This document shows positions 36,724-46,127 of a stretch of 64,000 bases of DNA, piece after piece (the first letter of the stretch is position 1; the number at the start of each line of letters is the position of its first letter). This stretch comes from Shewanella fidelis ATCC BAA-318 (GTDB lineage: Bacteria; Pseudomonadota; Gammaproteobacteria; Enterobacterales; Shewanellaceae), in assembly GCF_000518605.1 (NCBI RefSeq), contig NZ_KI912458.1, positions 520,729 through 584,728 on the forward strand, given 5' to 3'. The notes beneath the pieces were generated by a model. It was given only the letters and a program-made list of their open reading frames with translations. It searched no databases and was not told the DNA's origin. Both the position numbers and the translations under genes were made by a program.

Positions 36724-37797
36724 TTAGGGCTTACGTTTACAGCGAAGAAGAGTATGTCCTAGACCGATATTGTCGATATCTTCATCGACGTATAAGCCTG
36801 CTTGACTGATCAATTTGAGTAAGGTTTTACTGTGATACATACGGCTATTACCATTGGCAATCGCTGTGAAATACAGTGATGTGGCATTGACACAGAAAGC
36901 ACCAGCCTCAAACGGTTGACGATCCCAGAACGTTTCTAAAATACATAGCTCACTGTCAGGTTTCATTACCGCAGCTGCACGTTGTAAGATGCTTAGGATT
37001 TCGTCTTCTGAGAAACAGTCTAAAAACTGGCTCATCCAGTATAAGTCACCTTGCTCACAAAACGGTTTTTGTTCGTCTAACAGATCAGTCGCAAACGGGT
37101 GTACTCGCTGCGCTACTCCTGCATTAGCAGCGTTTTCCATAGCAAGATTCAGCTGACCTGGCAGATCCATGATTGTGACATGAACATTGAGATCATAGTT
37201 TGTACAAGCAAGAGCCCATTTGCCGGTATTGCCGCCAACATCAACAATGTGTTTTGGTCGGGCTTGAAAGATCAGTGGTAACAGGGACTCAAATGCATGA
37301 TCGGAATAGTAGTGATCAAATTCAAACCAGCTTTTTTTAATCTGCTCCGGCAATTGACTTAAGCCAGGATAAATTGTTTGCCAGTCGCCTAACGAACTTA
37401 GTCCCTTTGGCTTACCTTCTAATAGTGAGGCTTCAAGTTCAAATAAACCTTGGTAACAGACATCGTGGGTAAAATTAAGATTAACCTGCGCCATATCATC
37501 ATGGAGCAGGAAGTGGCCGATTTTGTCTAATGTGTATTTATCATTATTAAGGTATAACAAGCCCATACTTAAGCCCATATCGACTAACACACCGACAGAA
37601 TATTCAGATAGTTCAGCATGTTTTGCCAAGTAGGCGATATCGCAGCCTTGGCTGCCACTGTCAGAGATCAGTTTCAATAGATTGAATTTCAGTAAACAGC
37701 GCGCCACTTGGAAGCTTATTGGGGCAAAGGCAATTTTTTGAGCTTCGAACTTTGCATCGAAGGCACTAATAGTACGGGGAGAACGATAAAAAGGCAT
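36724..37797 (-). CDS. SAM-dependent methyltransferase (O-methyltransferase-like)
   Basis: 357 residues. An N-terminal winged-helix-like dimerisation region (LAKHAELSEYSVGVLVDMGL) is followed by a class I fold with motif I HIVDVGGNTGKWAL, acidic TIMDLPGQ and SQFLDCFSEDEI. This layout resembles plant-type O-methyltransferases and hydroxyneurosporene methyltransferases. The substrate is unknown. A TetR regulator is divergently encoded 158 bp away and may control it. Confidence 0.78.
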   Translation of the reverse strand: MPFYRSPRTISAFDAKFEAQKIAFAPISFQVARCLLKFNLLKLISDSGSQGCDIAYLAKHAELSEYSVGVLVDMGLSMGLLYLNNDKYTLDKIGHFLLHDDMAQVNLNFTHDVCYQGLFELEASLLEGKPKGLSSLGDWQTIYPGLSQLPEQIKKSWFEFDHYYSDHAFESLLPLIFQARPKHIVDVGGNTGKWALACTNYDLNVHVTIMDLPGQLNLAMENAANAGVAQRVHPFATDLLDEQKPFCEQGDLYWMSQFLDCFSEDEILSILQRAAAVMKPDSELCILETFWDRQPFEAGAFCVNATSLYFTAIANGNSRMYHSKTLLKLISQAGLYVDEDIDNIGLGHTLLRCKRKP

Positions 37798-37955
37798 AAG
37801 TAAACCGGAGTGGATGGAGACATAATTAGTGAAGGGCGATTTTACATGTTACAGTTTGTTTATTGTTTGAACTTGATCCGACTTCATAAGTAAAGTCAGC
37901 TATAGAAACTGTAACCGTGATTAAAAACTAGTCGTTTAGCCTATAGGGAAGCACA

Positions 37956-38633
37956 ATGCAGGTATCATTAACCTATGTAGGACGCCAGTCAAACCGCAGT
38001 GATGGCCAAGCACGTAGAGTAGAAATTTTAGAAGCAACCCTAAGGCTTATTGTGAAAGAGGGGATCCGTGGTGTTAGGCACAGAGCCGTAGCGGCTGAAG
38101 CCAATGTCCCATTATCGTCAACGACTTACTATTTTAACGATATTAAAGATCTGATTAATGATTCATTGACTTATTTTGCCGAGAAAAACCTGTGGATGAA
38201 TAAGGTGCTAGAGCAAAAGAGTTATGCGTTAGTTGAAGGGCTGATTAAAGCAAAGCAGATAGCCAATACAGAGCACGTTAAATCAATTATTATCAATGAG
38301 TTGAGTATGTTTATCTGTGAGCATGTAAAAGGGCAAGTTGCTCTCAGGGATGACAGAGTACTTGAGGCGGCATTTCATGAAGAAGCCCTGCGCAACCCAC
38401 AACTGGCCGCGTCAATAAGAGCGTTAGATAGTACTTTTCTAACGAGCATTAAACAGTTTTTTATTGCTTTAGGCTCAAGCACTGCGGACATAGACGCAAA
38501 TCAGATCCTAGCTATGATAAAGTTTTTTGAATATCAATGTTTAATTCACGAAGAGATCGATGAAAAGCAGTTATTGGCGACGAGTCAAGCAACGGTAAGT
38601 TACATCGTTAATGCAATAAAAAACCCAAGCTAA
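37956..38633 (+). CDS. TetR-family transcriptional regulator
   Basis: 225 residues. The N-terminal HTH reads RVEILEATLRLIVKEGIRG then AVAAEANVPLSSTTYYFNDIKDL, the classical TetR signature ending in YYF. The C-terminal ligand domain is not recognisable. Divergent from the SAM methyltransferase gene (and the TDT transporter beyond), its most likely target. The stop codon TAA forms the loop of its own terminator hairpin. Confidence 0.88.
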   Translation: MQVSLTYVGRQSNRSDGQARRVEILEATLRLIVKEGIRGVRHRAVAAEANVPLSSTTYYFNDIKDLINDSLTYFAEKNLWMNKVLEQKSYALVEGLIKAKQIANTEHVKSIIINELSMFICEHVKGQVALRDDRVLEAAFHEEALRNPQLAASIRALDSTFLTSIKQFFIALGSSTADIDANQILAMIKFFEYQCLIHEEIDEKQLLATSQATVSYIVNAIKNPS

Positions 38634-38644
38634 GCTTGGGTTTT
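38620..38644 (+). terminator. Rho-independent terminator with the tetR stop codon in its loop
   Basis: An 11-bp stem (AAAACCCAAGC / GCTTGGGTTTT) whose three-base loop TAA is the stop codon of the TetR gene. The minus strand also reads into T, so it may serve convergent cysK. Confidence 0.8.
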
Positions 38645-38667
38645 ATTGTTTTATCAGCTCTTGAAAC

Positions 38668-39636
38668 TTACTGCACGTTTTCAGCGTCGGTGAATTGGCC
38701 TTGGAATAAAGCCGAAGACAGGTAACGTTCTGCAGCAGATGGCAGTACTACCACAATATTTTTGCCTTCAAACTCTGGCAGAGCTGCAATACGGTTAGCG
38801 GCAACAACAGCTGCACCAGATGAAATACCAACTAAAATACCTTCCTCTTTCATTAAGCGCTGAGCCATTTCGATTGACTCTTCGTTAGTTACCGCTTCAA
38901 CACGGTCAATAAGGTTCAGGTCTAAGTTACCAGGGATAAAGCCTGCGCCAATACCTTGGATTTTATGTGGTCCAGGTTGAACTGTTTGCCCTGATAGAGT
39001 TTGTGCAATAACTGGCGAATCAACAGGCTCTACAGCTACTGAAGTAATAGCTTTGCCTTGTGTGTTCTTAATATAGCGACTCACACCGGTAATTGTACCG
39101 CCAGTACCTACGCCAGCAACGACAACATCGACACTACCGTCGGTATCATTCCAGATTTCTGGACCAGTCGTTTTTTCATGGATCTCTGGGTTTGCAGGGT
39201 TATTAAACTGCTGCAGTAGTACATACTTTTCAGGAGCAGACTGGCGGATCTCTTCAGCCTTATCAATAGCCCCTTTCATGCCTTTAGCACCTTCAGTCAG
39301 TACTAGGTTTGCTCCAAGCGCTTTTAACAGTTTTCTACGCTCTAAGCTCATGGTGTTAGGCATAGTTAGAGTTAATTTATATCCACGAGCTGCAGCAACA
39401 TAAGCAAGAGCAATACCTGTGTTACCTGATGTTGGCTCAATCAGTTCTTGTTCTTGAGTTAAGATGCCTTTTTTTTCTGCGTCCCAAATCATGTTGGCGC
39501 CAATACGACATTTGACGCTGAAGCTTGGGTTACGTGCTTCTACTTTAGCAAGCACTTTACCATTACTAACGCGGTTAAGACGGACAAGTGGGGTGTTACC
39601 AATTGTTTGTGAATTATCTTCGAAAATTTTGCTCAT
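38668..39636 (-). CDS. cysK: Cysteine synthase A (O-acetylserine sulfhydrylase)
   Basis: 322 residues, fold type II PLP enzyme. Lys42 of [11 protein letters not shown] is the PLP Schiff-base lysine; [10 protein letters not shown] and the glycine-rich [12 protein letters not shown] phosphate loop follow. It makes cysteine from O-acetylserine and sulfide. In E. coli cysK is next to cysZ-zipA-ligA; here cysZ lies 6 kb away with two genes and a receptor-like protein between. Confidence 0.94.
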   Translation of the reverse strand: MSKIFEDNSQTIGNTPLVRLNRVSNGKVLAKVEARNPSFSVKCRIGANMIWDAEKKGILTQEQELIEPTSGNTGIALAYVAAARGYKLTLTMPNTMSLERRKLLKALGANLVLTEGAKGMKGAIDKAEEIRQSAPEKYVLLQQFNNPANPEIHEKTTGPEIWNDTDGSVDVVVAGVGTGGTITGVSRYIKNTQGKAITSVAVEPVDSPVIAQTLSGQTVQPGPHKIQGIGAGFIPGNLDLNLIDRVEAVTNEESIEMAQRLMKEEGILVGISSGAAVVAANRIAALPEFEGKNIVVVLPSAAERYLSSALFQGQFTDAENVQ

Positions 39637-39863
39637 GGGTTGCTTGCTCCTTTAAATGCACAGCTAAATCATAATAGCCTTTGGCCACATTAGAAGTGAT
39701 AGTTTGTTCTTCTTTATTCCTTTTGGTTATTAAAGCTTTTGCTGTTATTCGTAAATGTAAATATTATTACACATTATGCATGTTACTGTTATGTAAACCT
39801 TGGAAAAGTCGATGCTTTTCAAGCCCAATAGTCTAGCCAACCTAAGAGGTTAACGGAAAGTTA

Positions 39864-41081
39864 ATGATGCAACAGCCGACAATTTGTAAGCACAATGATC
39901 CCAAGACTTGGGTAACACCTTTTGCTTTTGATCTTGCGTCAAATATTCTTTATATGCCACTTGCTAGCCCACTAAAAAGGGGCATAGCAATGTTAATTGA
40001 TGGTTTGTTGGTCGTAGTGTTAGCAGAGACTGCTGGCTGGACGTTTGTACTATTAGTGCTGGCAACTTTAGTTATTCAAACCCAAAGTAAAAAAGCGGCA
40101 AAGTTATTTAAGTGGGCTATTTATAGCATCATGTTAATTGGTTTAATAATGGCAGTTGTTGACTATTACACAGATATTGATGAGCAAATACACAATATTG
40201 ATCCGCAGTTTAATCGTCATTACAGCGAATTAACCAGTGCTGAAAACTCCGATAGCGAGGTATCGAGTGCTCCAGCTGAGTTTGATGGCATGATGGATAT
40301 TATCGGTTATATGCCTGCCATTTATTCATTAAGCCAATGCCGTGATTTTTCCTGTGCAGCAAAGCGTATCGAGAAACTGAATGCTGAATTAGCGGACTCT
40401 AGTCTTGGCGTGACAGACAAATATCAACTAATAGCCAATGTGGTTGCTGACTTGCCGCTAACTGAACGTGAAAAAGAGCAGTTACTTAAGCAAAGCACTG
40501 ATACCGTTGAGCAATTAGAAGTGCTTTCACCTGTAGAGAACAGCTCTAAAGAGTTACTGAAAATACAGATAGCGAAATTAGAACAAACTGCGCTTGAATT
40601 AAATAAGCAAAATGCAAAACTTGAGCAGCAGCTTAGCGACGTTAAGAGTAATCAAGCGACAGAGGAAAACCTTGAAGCAGCGGCTGAAAAAACCAGTCCG
40701 CTAGCTTGGTTAAAAGGCTTACTTAATGATCTTGGACTGGGGTTTGGCTGGGCGGCATTTTATTTTACCGTGTTTACAGCTTGGTTTGATGGCCAAACAT
40801 TAGGCAAAAAGTTATTAGGGATCAGAGTGGTTCAGCTTGATGGCGCAAAGATAACGCTATGGGGAGCATTTGGTCGCTATGGTGGATATGCTGCCGGGTT
40901 TACCACTGGACTGCTTGGGTTTATTCAGATTTATTGGGATGCAAACCGCCAAGCAATACAAGATAAAATTTCTGCCACAGTGGTGATTGATGTACGCCGA
41001 AGTCAACATCAAACAGCTATTACCGATGATAATGTGGCTCAAGATGTTAATTATTCAATAAATAATGCAGCAGATATATGA
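39864..41081 (+). CDS. RDD-family membrane protein with a coiled-coil insertion
   Basis: 405 residues. The first RDD part (LASPLKRGIAMLIDGLLVVVL) holds the Arg and Asp of the name, with a helix pair after it. About 150 soluble residues follow, with a coiled coil at about 230-270 (LEQTALELNKQNAKLEQQL). The second RDD part (FFTAWFDGQTLGKKLLGIRVV, then a membrane segment) ends before a polar tail. The function of RDD proteins is mostly unknown; some are transporters. The split by a long coiled-coil insert is notable. Confidence 0.7.
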   Translation: MMQQPTICKHNDPKTWVTPFAFDLASNILYMPLASPLKRGIAMLIDGLLVVVLAETAGWTFVLLVLATLVIQTQSKKAAKLFKWAIYSIMLIGLIMAVVDYYTDIDEQIHNIDPQFNRHYSELTSAENSDSEVSSAPAEFDGMMDIIGYMPAIYSLSQCRDFSCAAKRIEKLNAELADSSLGVTDKYQLIANVVADLPLTEREKEQLLKQSTDTVEQLEVLSPVENSSKELLKIQIAKLEQTALELNKQNAKLEQQLSDVKSNQATEENLEAAAEKTSPLAWLKGLLNDLGLGFGWAAFYFTVFTAWFDGQTLGKKLLGIRVVQLDGAKITLWGAFGRYGGYAAGFTTGLLGFIQIYWDANRQAIQDKISATVVIDVRRSQHQTAITDDNVAQDVNYSINNAADI

Positions 41082-41253
41082 CATTAACGATACCGTTTTT
41101 TATCAACACAAGGTAAGCTGGCAGCTATAAACGCATGTAAAAATATGCGACTAGATAATAATTTCCGTTTCAATATCTATATGCCGCAAGGCTTGCCTAT
41201 ATGTGGCTGCTAGCAGATATACTGTTGAAAGCGTTCGGAAGGAGGAGAACAGC

Positions 41254-42501
41254 TTGCGAATTTTAGTGGTTGAGGACAGCCAAGTCGTTTCTCGGGTAAT
41301 GCGTCATTTACTCACTCAGGAATTAAACTGTGAAGTTGATGTCGCTCCTGATATGCAAAGCGCTACAGCACTACTTGCTGAACATGAATATTTTGTAGCG
41401 ATAACCGATTTAAACTTACCTGATGCGCAAGAAGGCGAAATTGTTAAGTTTGTTTTAGCCAAACAGATCCCATGTATCGTATTAACAGGTAGCTGGGATG
41501 CCGAGCAGCGAGCGCGGTTATTGCAACTTGGTATTGTTGATTACGTTTTTAAAGAGAACCGTTTTAGTTACGAATATACCGCAAAGTTAGTTAAGCGACT
41601 TTGTCGTAATCAAAGCGTTAAAGTGCTAGTTGCCGATGATTCTGTCGTAAGTCGTAAGTTTATTCGTAGCTTGCTTGAGCAGCACTTGTTTCAAGTTATC
41701 GAGGCGGATGATGGTGTGTCGGCGTTGGAAACCCTTAATGATAATCCCGACATAAAGTTATTGATCACCGATTATAATATGCCAAGGCTAGATGGATTTG
41801 GCTTGATCATTAAAGTTCGTGAGCAGTTGAGTCGAGAGGAGCTGGCCATTATTGGTTTATCCAGTGATAGCGACGAAAGTTTATCTGCTCGATTTATCAA
41901 AAATGGTGCGAATGACTTTTTGCAAAAACCTTTTGTACATGAAGAGTTTCACTGCCGCGTACTGACCACATTAGATGCGCTGGATATGGTGACGAAACTC
42001 TGGGAACAAGCCAACCTTGATTATTTGACGAATGTGTATAACCGCCGTTATTTCTTTAATTTGTACGAAGATAAATTGACAAATATTGCACAGAAAAACA
42101 GTTCGTTATCCCTAGCGTTACTCGATATCGATTATTTTAAAAAGGTTAATGATAACTACGGTCATGATGTTGGTGATGAGGTGTTGATCGAGTTTGCCAG
42201 ACGCTTACAGCAATCATTTTCGCAGCACTTTACTGTGGCACGGATCGGTGGTGAAGAGTTTGTAGTGGGTTTTAAAGGGCTAAATGTAGAAAAAGCTTAT
42301 ACCCTGCTAGACAGTTTTAGAATGCAGCTAGAGCTGACGCCAATTACGACTTCAAAAGGTTTACTCAATATTACCGTTAGTACTGGAGTGACTGAGTTTA
42401 CCCTTGATGAAAATGTTGACGCATTACTTAATCGTGCCGACATTGGGCTATATCAAGCTAAGCAGAATGGCCGAAATCTTGTGTGTATTGCGCAAGACTA
42501 A
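41254..42501 (+). CDS. Response regulator with two receiver domains and a GGDEF domain
   Basis: 415 residues from a TTG at 41254, which sits eight bases after a perfect AAGGAGG; the longer open frame from GTG 41203 runs through this ribosome-binding site. Receiver 1 (LVVEDSQ, phospho-Asp in ITDLNLPDA, VLTGS, VFKEN) and receiver 2 (LVADDSV, ITDYNMPRLDG, LQKPF) precede a GGDEF domain with active-site GGEEF. It should make c-di-GMP when phosphorylated. The usual RxxD inhibitory site before GGEEF is absent (SQHFTVAR). No kinase is adjacent. Confidence 0.87.
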   Translation: MRILVVEDSQVVSRVMRHLLTQELNCEVDVAPDMQSATALLAEHEYFVAITDLNLPDAQEGEIVKFVLAKQIPCIVLTGSWDAEQRARLLQLGIVDYVFKENRFSYEYTAKLVKRLCRNQSVKVLVADDSVVSRKFIRSLLEQHLFQVIEADDGVSALETLNDNPDIKLLITDYNMPRLDGFGLIIKVREQLSREELAIIGLSSDSDESLSARFIKNGANDFLQKPFVHEEFHCRVLTTLDALDMVTKLWEQANLDYLTNVYNRRYFFNLYEDKLTNIAQKNSSLSLALLDIDYFKKVNDNYGHDVGDEVLIEFARRLQQSFSQHFTVARIGGEEFVVGFKGLNVEKAYTLLDSFRMQLELTPITTSKGLLNITVSTGVTEFTLDENVDALLNRADIGLYQAKQNGRNLVCIAQD

Positions 42502-42520
42502 TGATTGCAGGTATTAACGT

Positions 42521-42547
42521 AAAAAGCAGCCATATTGGCTGCTTTTT
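42521..42547 (+). terminator. Rho-independent terminator
   Basis: An 11-bp stem (AAAAAGCAGCC / GGCTGCTTTTT) with a five-base loop, ending the REC-REC-GGDEF gene. Confidence 0.85.
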
Positions 42548-42583
42548 GGCTTTTATACTAATTGGTATTACTTCCATACTCAA

Positions 42584-44932
42584 TTAGAGTAACCAAGCGT
42601 AACTGAGCTTCATAAAGTAGGTTTCTTCAGTTTTCATTAATGAGTCAATCGCATCATCCGCTTTTAGACCATCAGAGTAACCTAAGTAGAACACACTTTG
42701 TGGGTTGAGCTTGTAGCCGTACAACACTTCATTACCTAATTGCTGATATTGTGCATTTGGTGTGCTGTATTTATATAAGCTTTGATCGCGTTCGATATCA
42801 GTATATACACTCGAAATACGAATGAAGTTGTGAATGTCGATATACCAACTGAGGCGCAAGTCACTTAAGTTGGCAGTAAATAAACGTCCTTCATCTACGT
42901 CTAGAGTGCGATACACATGGGATAAATCCATTTCAATTGAATCGGTAATCTTCCAATTAACACCCGGATTAAACTTTACTCGGGTGCCGAGTTGGTCATT
43001 GGCAAAATCGACATCGTCGCCATAGTTGACATCAACCTCTAAAAATAGCGTTCTGGTTGGTTTTATATTGCCATAGAACCAGCCCATGGTTTCGGTAAAC
43101 ATCTGTGTATTGCCATCAATAGCCAGAGAAGCGCCATTATGACGGCGGCCAACGCGATCTCGGTGAACGACACCAAAGGTGGCATAACTTTGCCATTGGC
43201 CATTAACCTGTATTCTCATTTCCGCTTCTTGTTCAAGCTTTTCATTAGCTTGATTATGGCTAATATCCCAATCACCACTTAGTCTTACTTCATTGAAAAA
43301 GCCTGCAGTTGGATACCAAGTGTAGCCACCACCAGTGACAAACTTTTTAAAATCCACTTTTTCGATAAAGCCAAGATCGGCACGGAAGTCATCACCGACA
43401 GAAGTGTACTGTGCAAAAGCGTCCCAGTTGCGAGATTCATATTGATACTTGAGCAAATACATATCATCGCTAAAACTGCCATCTTTTTGCGTTCTTAAAA
43501 CTCGCTCATTAACGCCGCAGTCAGTTAAGTCGCAATTTTGCTTTGGTAAGCAGTCGTCGGTGTTACAAAACGCTTTGTATAGTTCTTCTGGATACTCGGT
43601 ATCAGACACAACATACTGAGCGATAAAGGTATCATGATCACTTGGTTGATATTTTACGTCTAAACTGCTGACATAATTATGGTAATCCTCGCTCTTTTTT
43701 GCGGTAACAAGGGCACCAATAGACAGTGGTTTACCGAAATCAAAACGATATCGACCGGCAAAGTTATGACTTTTCTCATCGATACTGGCAACATCAGAGC
43801 TTAAGTTACCCGGCACTAAAAAGTTGGTATTTGTGTCATCCGTTATCAGTGTCGCAAAGGTATGGTCGCCTAGTTTGCTGGTGAGCTTTAGGCCATAATC
43901 CGGAGCACCGATATTGCGCGTGTGTAAAAGATTTAATTGGGTGTCAAAATAATCTTTATTGTCGAGGAAAAAAGCACGTTTTTCCGGAAAGAATAGGGCA
44001 AAAGTACTGTTAATATCCAGCTGTCCGGCATCGGCTTCGACCTGAGAGAAATCCGGATTTAAGCTGGCACTGAGTAAAGTACTAGGCGTGATCCCCCAAC
44101 GGACATCTAAGCTAGGTTCAATATTGTTTTCGTTATCCCACTCACTATTTTCTCGATGCGGCCGATTGCCGGTTCTATTAAGCACGAGTGACGGGGTGAT
44201 CTGCAGGTCGTTTCCTTGTTCAAGATCTGCCAGACCTGAAGCGACACCTAACTGGCACAAGGTACAGTTATTGTTACGATCAATTTGATGGCTTGAAAGA
44301 CGATGTTCTTCGTTACGAGGATAGAATCGAATAAACTCGATCCCCCATGTTTGTTCAGCTTTTGCATCGAAATTGAGCAGTCGTAAAGGGAGTTCTATTT
44401 CAACCTGATAACCCGACTCTGTGCGTTTAGCTGCGCTATACCAAATGCCATCCCACGCATCACTTTCATTACCAGTAAGTTCGTTTTCAATTGAGTCCAT
44501 TTGTACGCCATAGGCGTTGACGAAGAACTGATAGGCAAGCCTCGCATCATTGAATGTATCCAGTTTTATGCCGACGAGATCATCGCCCCATACGTTGTCT
44601 CGATCGCTTAAGTTGGCGCGGATCTGCTCAGGATTAGGATCTTTGGCGATATAACTGATAAATAGACTAGATTGCGTAGAGAAAATTTTCACATCGGTTT
44701 CAACCGGCGCGGGAATATTCTCGCCTGGGTTGGTTTCAAATGCCAGTTTTGCACTTGCAGCCTGTTGCCACTGGCTCTCATCAAACTTACCATCAATTTC
44801 AACTTCTCCCTCAATAGTTGGGATTTGAATATTAAATTGTGCTGAGTCACCAGCGTGGACAGATGAGCTATAAGAGAAGGTAGACAAGAAAGCGAGTGAA
44901 ACAATGCGACAAGCAACTGCGTTTTTAATCAT
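42584..44932 (-). CDS. CBM9-like/DUF5916 outer-membrane protein
   Basis: 782 residues with a signal peptide (VSLAFLSTFSYSSSVHAG). Residues of about 35-230 form a carbohydrate-binding family 9-like domain (GEVEIDGKFDESQWQQA, DDLVGIKLDTFNDARLAYQF). The rest (DUF5916) is beta-rich, ends in LSYAWLL, and resembles a membrane barrel (SASLNPDFSQVEADAGQLDI, then FFPEKRAFFLD, both family blocks). Common near TonB receptors and peptidases in marine bacteria; function unknown. Monocistronic on the minus strand. Confidence 0.8.
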   Translation of the reverse strand: MIKNAVACRIVSLAFLSTFSYSSSVHAGDSAQFNIQIPTIEGEVEIDGKFDESQWQQAASAKLAFETNPGENIPAPVETDVKIFSTQSSLFISYIAKDPNPEQIRANLSDRDNVWGDDLVGIKLDTFNDARLAYQFFVNAYGVQMDSIENELTGNESDAWDGIWYSAAKRTESGYQVEIELPLRLLNFDAKAEQTWGIEFIRFYPRNEEHRLSSHQIDRNNNCTLCQLGVASGLADLEQGNDLQITPSLVLNRTGNRPHRENSEWDNENNIEPSLDVRWGITPSTLLSASLNPDFSQVEADAGQLDINSTFALFFPEKRAFFLDNKDYFDTQLNLLHTRNIGAPDYGLKLTSKLGDHTFATLITDDTNTNFLVPGNLSSDVASIDEKSHNFAGRYRFDFGKPLSIGALVTAKKSEDYHNYVSSLDVKYQPSDHDTFIAQYVVSDTEYPEELYKAFCNTDDCLPKQNCDLTDCGVNERVLRTQKDGSFSDDMYLLKYQYESRNWDAFAQYTSVGDDFRADLGFIEKVDFKKFVTGGGYTWYPTAGFFNEVRLSGDWDISHNQANEKLEQEAEMRIQVNGQWQSYATFGVVHRDRVGRRHNGASLAIDGNTQMFTETMGWFYGNIKPTRTLFLEVDVNYGDDVDFANDQLGTRVKFNPGVNWKITDSIEMDLSHVYRTLDVDEGRLFTANLSDLRLSWYIDIHNFIRISSVYTDIERDQSLYKYSTPNAQYQQLGNEVLYGYKLNPQSVFYLGYSDGLKADDAIDSLMKTEETYFMKLSYAWLL

Positions 44933-45070
44933 TTGTTATTTATGTTTATTTGATGTTGCGCAAATTGTGCCAGAATTCCTTATTCGATAAGACCTTATCA
45001 CTGTGAGATTTTGTTACAAAACTTGTCGTAGCTTAAATTTTGAAGTGGTTTTATAAAATTTAGCCATTAA

Positions 45071-45095
45071 AAAAGCCATGTTACACATGGCTTTT
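45071..45095 (-). terminator. Rho-independent terminator of cysZ
   Basis: An 11-bp stem (AAAAGCCATGT / ACATGGCTTTT) with a three-base loop and T run on the minus strand. Confidence 0.85.
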
Positions 45096-45122
45096 TATTG
45101 GTATCAATTCGCCCACAACTGG

Positions 45123-45896
45123 CTAGTCTGGGGCGATAGCGTCATTTTTATAGGCGCCCCGGTATTTATCGACCCACATTGCGGTTGCGCCGCAAATGGC
45201 CACTGGCATGACCACGAAGTTGACGATTGGGATCATGGCAAATAATGTCACAGCTGCTCCAAAACTAAAGCTAGTCCCCTTAGTTTGGTTAAGTGCAAAC
45301 TTCATATCATTAAAAGGGACTTTGTGGTTATCAAATGGATAATCACAGTATTGAATAGCCATCATCCAAGCGCTAAATAAAAACCATAAAACAGGGGCGA
45401 TGGTTTGGCCAACAAATGGCACTAAAAACAATAACAGGAATACAATTGCACGGGGTAAATAGTATTTTAGTTTGATCCACTCACGACCTAAAATACGCGG
45501 TAAATCTTTTATTAGGTCGATTCCGCCACCAGTATTGAGTGGTTTACCTGTCAGTTGTTGCTCGACTTTCTCTGCGAGTAAACCATTGAACGGGGCTGCA
45601 ATCCAGTTCATCACTGAGCTAAAGATAAACGACATCACTACGAGTAAAGTTAACACAGCTAAAGGCCATAGAATAAAGTTAAGCCAACTTAAATATTCAG
45701 GCAGTTGTCCAGATAGCCAAGCAAAGACACTTTCTAGTTGACCAATGGCAAAGTAAATTAGCCCTGCAAACAACAGTAAATTGATTGAAAGAGGAACAAA
45801 AACAAATTTCCTTAGGCCTTTAGTTTTGATCAGGCTAAAGCCATCAAGAAAGTAATTAACCCCACTTTTTTTTTGTACTTGTTTGGTTGTATTCAT
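45123..45896 (-). CDS. cysZ: Sulfate transporter CysZ
   Basis: 257 residues with four long helices. FLDGFSLIKTKGLRKFVFVPL at the N-terminus and the SVMNWIAAPFNGLLAEKVEQ block, then LPRILGREWIKLKYYLPRA, are diagnostic of CysZ, which takes up sulfate for cysteine synthesis. It is divergent from smc (231 bp apart). Together with cysK nearby it supplies sulfur assimilation. Confidence 0.92.
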   Translation of the reverse strand: MNTTKQVQKKSGVNYFLDGFSLIKTKGLRKFVFVPLSINLLLFAGLIYFAIGQLESVFAWLSGQLPEYLSWLNFILWPLAVLTLLVVMSFIFSSVMNWIAAPFNGLLAEKVEQQLTGKPLNTGGGIDLIKDLPRILGREWIKLKYYLPRAIVFLLLFLVPFVGQTIAPVLWFLFSAWMMAIQYCDYPFDNHKVPFNDMKFALNQTKGTSFSFGAAVTLFAMIPIVNFVVMPVAICGATAMWVDKYRGAYKNDAIAPD

Positions 45897-46127
45897 AGAA
45901 ATATTAGGTTGTTAATAATGCGCATTAGTACGATTGTGAGTCAGTCGGTATTTAATCACAAGTTAAATGCGCTTAATCGATGATAAAAACGTTACAAAAT
46001 GCATTGAGCTTTGGTAAAGTTAGCCTAATTACTGGAGCACGATAGCTATTGATTAGTTGAGCTGCTCCATCGCTTAGCCCTAAAACTTAATCGCTATTGT
46101 CTAGCGAGGAAATGACTACACGGCACC

